A DNA stretch of 64,000 nt from an uncultured Clostridia bacterium (GTDB taxonomy: Bacteria; Bacillota; Clostridia; Christensenellales; UBA1242): NCBI GenBank assembly GCA_934757845.1, contig CAKVLQ010000004.1, forward strand, positions 40,794 to 104,793, given 5' to 3'. The translations under genes were made by a program, and so were the position numbers. Position 1 is the stretch's first letter. Each line of letters begins with the position of its first letter. This document shows positions 60,067 to 64,000 of this stretch, one piece after another. The notes under the pieces were generated by a model. That model did not search any database. It saw nothing but the letters and a program-made list of their open reading frames with translations, and was not told the origin of the DNA.

Positions 60067-62607
60067 GTGAAAAACATTAAAAATCAAAGCAAATCTAATA
60101 AGGTTTTAAAAAATATAATTGGGTTTATTTCGTGCTTGCTTTTGCTTGCTTTAATCTGCGGAGCAATTTATTTTTATAAATTAAACACCGATGTTTTTAA
60201 TGCCGAATATCAAGTGGTTTTTGATGCGGGGGATATTGAACTTGACCAAACCGAACTTAAACTTAAACGGGGAAATTGCGTTACACTTCCTGTTTTGCAA
60301 AAAGAAGGTTATAATTTTGAAGGCTGGTTTTGTGATGAAACAAAATGGCAAGAAAATATGCCAATTACAAAAAATGTTAAACTTGTTGCCAAATTCAGTC
60401 CAAAACAATATAAAATAACTTTTATTGTTGATGACCAAATTTTTGAAAGTTTGCAAAATTATGATTCTACGCCGGTTTTTCCAAACGGAACACCTTCAAA
60501 AGAGCCAACCGAATCTACACAATTTGATTTTGTGGGGTTTGAGCCCGAACTTGAAACAATTAAAGGTGAAAAAACTTACACGGCAATTTTTGTTGAAACA
60601 ACCCGAAAATTTAATGTTAATTTGGTGTCAAATTATGAAAATGCTTGCAATTTTGTTTTTGAAAATAAAGTTGAATATAATAAAACCATTACAATAAATC
60701 TTGTTGAAAACAAGGGATATAGATTTGTTTGTTGGCAACAAGATGGCGAAGATTTTTGTAGCGAAAAACAAATTGTTATTGAAAATGTTAAAAGTGATAT
60801 TTATTTAGAAGCAAAATTTGAATTAATTGATTATTCTATTACATATATTTTTGACGAAACAATTTTGAATGAAAATATTTCAACTTATAATGTTGGCATG
60901 GGCAATGTTTTGTTAAAACCACTTTCAAAAGAAGGCTATGTTTTTAAGGGTTGGTATACTTTGCCTGATGGCGAAGGCGATAAGGTTGAAACGATAAACA
61001 TTATTGTTGCAACCGAAACTCCAAAACTATATGCCTATTTTTCAAAAAATGCGGCTATTAAATTTGTTGTTGACGGGCTTGAACTTAATTTTGACGAGTG
61101 TGAAGTTGAAATTGGAAGCACAATAAAAATTCCAACCATAGACACTTCAAAATATGGAATGGGGGCATATAACATTGACGGATTTTATTTGCAAAGTGAT
61201 TGCAATCAAAGTTCCAAATTCGACGAAGCAAGCGTGATAGCGGGCAACATTACATTATATGGAAAATGGAAATATATTTTGGATAATGGCTTTTTTGAAT
61301 ATTTGACAGAATTTGAAAAAGCAAAATCAACAAAAAATGTTTATATTAACAGTGAAGAAAAATTTATTTGTTGGGTTGATTATATTAAATTTAATAACAT
61401 TTTAAATGATATAAAAATTAATTTTGGTTCAGATTATTCAATAAGTTTTTCTTCAAAAGATGATTTAAGCAATTATTTATCAACAATTTTTAATCAAAAA
61501 AGTGAATATCCAAATGGAATAAGAATGGGATATACTTATTCAACTTTTGCTCCTTATAAACTTCAAAGTGTTTGTGTGTATGAAGACAATTTGTCAAAAT
61601 TGGCAACAAAAAATGCTGATTTAACAAATTCAAAAACGGCCGAACAATATGAATATGCTTTTTTAAGCGGTTCTAATAAAAGGGCACAAGATTTTGATGA
61701 TTTTAATATTAACAAAATACAACAAACCGCAGAAGTCTCTTCATCAAATCAACTTGTTTATGTTTTGGAAAAAGGTTTAAGACCAATTCCTATAAAAAAT
61801 AGTTCTGCCGAAAAAATTTATAACAAAGCAAAAGATGTTTTGCGTGAAATTTGTGATGATAGCATGACTGATTTTGAAAAAATCAAAGCAATTTATGACT
61901 GGCTTGTTTTGAATGTTCAATATGACACAAACGCAGCAAATTCGTCAGAAGTTTTAAGTAATTGGGAAGAATATGATGCTTGGTATCCAGAAGGTGTGTT
62001 TTTTAACCATAAAGCCGTTTGTGATGGGATAGCCCGAAGTTTGCTTATTCTTGCCAAAATTGAAAACATTGCATCAATTAGGGTTTCGGGTCAGCATTCA
62101 AATGGTGGGCAGGCAGTAGGGCACGCTTGGAACAAAGTTTTTATTGATGGAAACTGGTATGGCATAGATGCAACTCATGGTAATCCAATAATTTCAAGTA
62201 ATTCAAAAAAATATGAAGTTTTAACTTATAGTTCATTTTTATTTACTGATAGTTTTAAGCAAATTTGTTGTTCGTTTGAAATTAAAGACGGCACAGAAAC
62301 AAAAACATCATCCTTAAATGTTTATGCTAATATGACTTTTGGCGAAGGCGTAAATCAATTTGACCTTTATATTAACAATTTAACCGAATTTAACAAACTT
62401 GTGATGTTTGTTAAGGCTTATTCGTCAAATGCTGAATATTATAAAGGCATAACAAATCACGCATATTTTTCTGTTGAATTTGTGTTAGCAAGTGATAGCG
62501 GAATTACTCTTGATTATGTTTGTTTCAAACTTGGAGTAAGTTCATATATGCAATCAAACGCAAATGGAAACTTAAAGGCATATTGTTTTGTTTTGAAATT
62601 TGGTTAG
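60067..62607 (+). CDS. Cell-surface protein with InlB B-repeats and a transglutaminase domain
   Basis: 846 aa, GTG start. An N-terminal transmembrane helix (residues ~16-38) anchors it. Then several InlB B/Flg_new repeats (KEGYNFEGWF, KGYRFVCW, KEGYVFKGWYT), and a transglutaminase-like domain with Cys in AVCDGIARSL (~652), His in VGHAWNK (~686) and Asp in YGIDATHG (~700). Probably extracellular; it may crosslink or cut peptide bonds at the cell surface, as seen for related Firmicutes proteins. Substrate unknown. Confidence 0.85.
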   Translation: MKNIKNQSKSNKVLKNIIGFISCLLLLALICGAIYFYKLNTDVFNAEYQVVFDAGDIELDQTELKLKRGNCVTLPVLQKEGYNFEGWFCDETKWQENMPITKNVKLVAKFSPKQYKITFIVDDQIFESLQNYDSTPVFPNGTPSKEPTESTQFDFVGFEPELETIKGEKTYTAIFVETTRKFNVNLVSNYENACNFVFENKVEYNKTITINLVENKGYRFVCWQQDGEDFCSEKQIVIENVKSDIYLEAKFELIDYSITYIFDETILNENISTYNVGMGNVLLKPLSKEGYVFKGWYTLPDGEGDKVETINIIVATETPKLYAYFSKNAAIKFVVDGLELNFDECEVEIGSTIKIPTIDTSKYGMGAYNIDGFYLQSDCNQSSKFDEASVIAGNITLYGKWKYILDNGFFEYLTEFEKAKSTKNVYINSEEKFICWVDYIKFNNILNDIKINFGSDYSISFSSKDDLSNYLSTIFNQKSEYPNGIRMGYTYSTFAPYKLQSVCVYEDNLSKLATKNADLTNSKTAEQYEYAFLSGSNKRAQDFDDFNINKIQQTAEVSSSNQLVYVLEKGLRPIPIKNSSAEKIYNKAKDVLREICDDSMTDFEKIKAIYDWLVLNVQYDTNAANSSEVLSNWEEYDAWYPEGVFFNHKAVCDGIARSLLILAKIENIASIRVSGQHSNGGQAVGHAWNKVFIDGNWYGIDATHGNPIISSNSKKYEVLTYSSFLFTDSFKQICCSFEIKDGTETKTSSLNVYANMTFGEGVNQFDLYINNLTEFNKLVMFVKAYSSNAEYYKGITNHAYFSVEFVLASDSGITLDYVCFKLGVSSYMQSNANGNLKAYCFVLKFG

Positions 62608-62621
62608 AGTAATTTTTGCTA

Positions 62622-62650
62622 TTGACATAAAGTGCTTTTGAGCTTATACT
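62622..62650 (+). promoter_or_regulatory. Acyltransferase gene promoter
   Basis: TTGACA (62622-62627), a 17-nt spacer and TATACT (62645-62650); AAAGGA and ATG 62674 follow. Confidence 0.85.
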
Positions 62651-62673
62651 TATTAAATCAAAAGGATAAATTT

Positions 62674-63894
62674 ATGGAACAAGCAAAACAAACAAATTCA
62701 AAAATAAGATTTTCGGGTGTTGAACTACTTAGGATAATTGCAATATTATTAATTTGTTTTCATCATGCAAATCAAACAGCACAAGGAATGTTGAGTTTAC
62801 CGCTCAATTTTAGTCGATTAACATTAAACATTGTAAGTTATTTTGGGCAAATAGGAAACATATTGTTTATAATATGTTCCGCATGGTTTTTGCTTGATAG
62901 CAAGCGAACAAAAACTGAAAAAATCATAAACTTAGCACTTGATTCAACTTTCATTTCAATTTTGATTTTTGTGGGCTTTGTTTGCGGTGGATATACATTT
63001 TCTTCTCATGACATATTAATGCAATTTTTGCCAGATATTTTTCAAAATGTTTGGTTTGTGCCTTTCTATATTGTATTTTATGCAATTCATCCACTTCTTA
63101 ATGGAGCAATTGAAAAAATGAGCAAAAAAACTCATTTTATTGTTTGCACAATTATTTTTGTATTAAGTGCTTTTCAAGTTTTTTCAAATGTGGGAATGGA
63201 TTCTTTAACTTGCTTTATTTTAATATATTTTGTTGTTGCATTTTTTAAAAAATATAAACAAGATTTTTGCTGGTCGAAAAAGAAAAATTTAATTGCGTTT
63301 TTAATTTCATTTTTTGTTTTTATTGCTTTGGTTGTTGCAAAAAATTTGCTTGCTGAAACAATTCCATATTTTGGAATGACTTTTAGGCTTGACAGTTTGA
63401 TTTCACCTGTTTTACTTCCTATGTTAATATTCTTGTTTAACATTTTCAACAATATGAAATTTAAAAACAAAGCAATAAATTATCTTGCATCAATGTCTCT
63501 TTTTGTTTATTGTTTTCATGAAAACATTTTGTTAAGATATTTGATAAGACCAAAATTTTATGAATATGTTTTTGGAATTAATGGTGATTTATATTTTTGG
63601 TGGATAGTTTTATGTGCTGTTGGAATGTTTGTGGGTGCATATATTCTTTCATTAATTTATAAAGAAACTTTTCATAGATTTACTTCATTTTTGTCAAAGC
63701 AGTTGTCAAAATTGTTTGCTATAATAGGGGCATTTTTGTTTAAAATTGTGATGAAAGAAAATGTGCAAAATGAAGAAAATAAAAAAACTGAAACAATAAA
63801 TTCTGAAAAAGAAATTTTGGAAACAAAAGGGGAATTGCAACAAAAAACAAACAATTCTGATTTTTGGGAAACTGAAAATTTAACCAATAAATAA
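62674..63894 (+). CDS. Membrane-bound acyltransferase (acyltransferase-3 family)
   Basis: About 406 aa from ATG 62674 (AAAGGA upstream). Ten hydrophobic helices; VELLRIIAILLICFHHAN near residue 15 holds the Arg and His that mark the family (OafA/WecH type). The C-terminal ~50 residues are hydrophilic and acidic. It would transfer acetyl or succinyl groups to a surface sugar or polymer. Confidence 0.88.
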   Translation: MEQAKQTNSKIRFSGVELLRIIAILLICFHHANQTAQGMLSLPLNFSRLTLNIVSYFGQIGNILFIICSAWFLLDSKRTKTEKIINLALDSTFISILIFVGFVCGGYTFSSHDILMQFLPDIFQNVWFVPFYIVFYAIHPLLNGAIEKMSKKTHFIVCTIIFVLSAFQVFSNVGMDSLTCFILIYFVVAFFKKYKQDFCWSKKKNLIAFLISFFVFIALVVAKNLLAETIPYFGMTFRLDSLISPVLLPMLIFLFNIFNNMKFKNKAINYLASMSLFVYCFHENILLRYLIRPKFYEYVFGINGDLYFWWIVLCAVGMFVGAYILSLIYKETFHRFTSFLSKQLSKLFAIIGAFLFKIVMKENVQNEENKKTETINSEKEILETKGELQQKTNNSDFWETENLTNK

Positions 63895-63898
63895 AACA

Positions 63899-63930
63899 AA
63901 AATAGGGGATAATTTATCTCCTATTTTTTT
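63899..63930 (+). terminator. Terminator after the acyltransferase gene
   Basis: AATAGGGGAT pairs with ATCTCCTATT (one G-T), followed by T. Confidence 0.8.
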
Positions 63931-63939
63931 GTATTAGAA

Positions 63940-63962
63940 AACCACCAGATAGTCTGGTGGTT
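63940..63962 (-). terminator. Perfect hairpin downstream of a minus-strand gene
   Basis: AACCACCAGA (63940-63949), loop TAG, TCTGGTGGTT (63953-63962). On the minus strand it is followed by TTTTCT. It may be a terminator or the end of an insertion sequence. Confidence 0.5.
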
Positions 63963-63964
63963 GA

Positions 63965-64000
63965 TTAAAGGTTTACCGATGAGTAGAAAAAATCCTCCTT
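63965..64000 (-). CDS. C-terminal end of a minus-strand gene, possibly a transposase (partial)
   Basis: The minus-strand frame entering from the right edge reads KEDFFYSSVNL, then TAA at 63965-63967. The EDFxYSS pattern recalls the C-terminus of REP/IS200-type Y1 transposases, and a perfect hairpin follows at once. Eleven residues are too few for a firm call. Confidence 0.3.
   Translation of the reverse strand, partial: KEDFFYSSVNL

Noticed and set aside
1..64000. CRISPR array.
   Set aside because: No set of regularly spaced identical repeats was found. The tandem GAGTAGTCCA units are only pairs at the element ends.

Overview
The window is very AT-rich and densely coded. Shine-Dalgarno sites are GGAGG-like, terminators are U-tailed, and it carries a germination protease (gpr), a YkvI-type membrane protein, RpoD/DnaG/TrmK, MreB, Ddl and MurF. 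This suggests a low-GC, Gram-positive, probably spore-forming Clostridia-like bacterium, plausibly an uncultured gut lineage. That placement is inference; there is no rRNA gene in the window.

Layout. 1-8.6 kb: end of a NagA-like amidohydrolase, a PHP phosphoesterase, a lipoprotein pair, a three-gene MoxR ATPase / degenerate AAA / VWA-metallopeptidase module, gpr and rpsT. 8.6-8.75 kb: tRNA-Arg(TCT) and tRNA-Gln(TTG). 8.71-27.38 kb: an 18.6-kb integrated element in the 3' half of tRNA-Gln, with a perfect 67-bp att core at both ends. It has an integrase/repressor/Cro switch with three matching 17-bp operators and a run of small early genes. A structural block follows, with membrane proteins, a Zot/FtsK-like ATPase and a coiled-coil/BspA-repeat protein that may bind the host surface. 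Next come a replication gene with two DnaA boxes inside it, two more site-specific recombinases, and a five-gene cargo module starting with DUF4417. A hairpin-rich end encodes two probable small RNAs on the minus strand. The whole looks like a cryptic inovirus-like prophage or a phage-plasmid.

27.6-64 kb is chromosome: rarA; an Rhs orphan toxin-tip/immunity array with three copies of the Rhs core; a DinD-like gene; a small repressor facing a zinc-ribbon membrane protein across a promoter with an operator in its spacer; tsaE and a tsaB-rimI fusion; ddl, a membrane-anchored murF and a hydrolase; a YigZ-RsmC-RecX-AcpS operon and MazF; an E2-like protein with an altered active site; an intracellular-type subtilase; mreB; a second DUF4417 module; the dnaG-rpoD-trmK operon; ku with a split ligD (NHEJ); a transglutaminase surface protein; and an acyltransferase.

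Three cross-window patterns stand out. The DUF4417 module occurs twice, once as separate phage genes and once partly fused in the chromosome. Several chromosomal genes have a -10 box 6-7 nt before the start codon and no ribosome-binding site, which predicts leaderless mRNAs. The sequence outside attR still carries element-like DNA, which suggests an earlier integration at the same tRNA.
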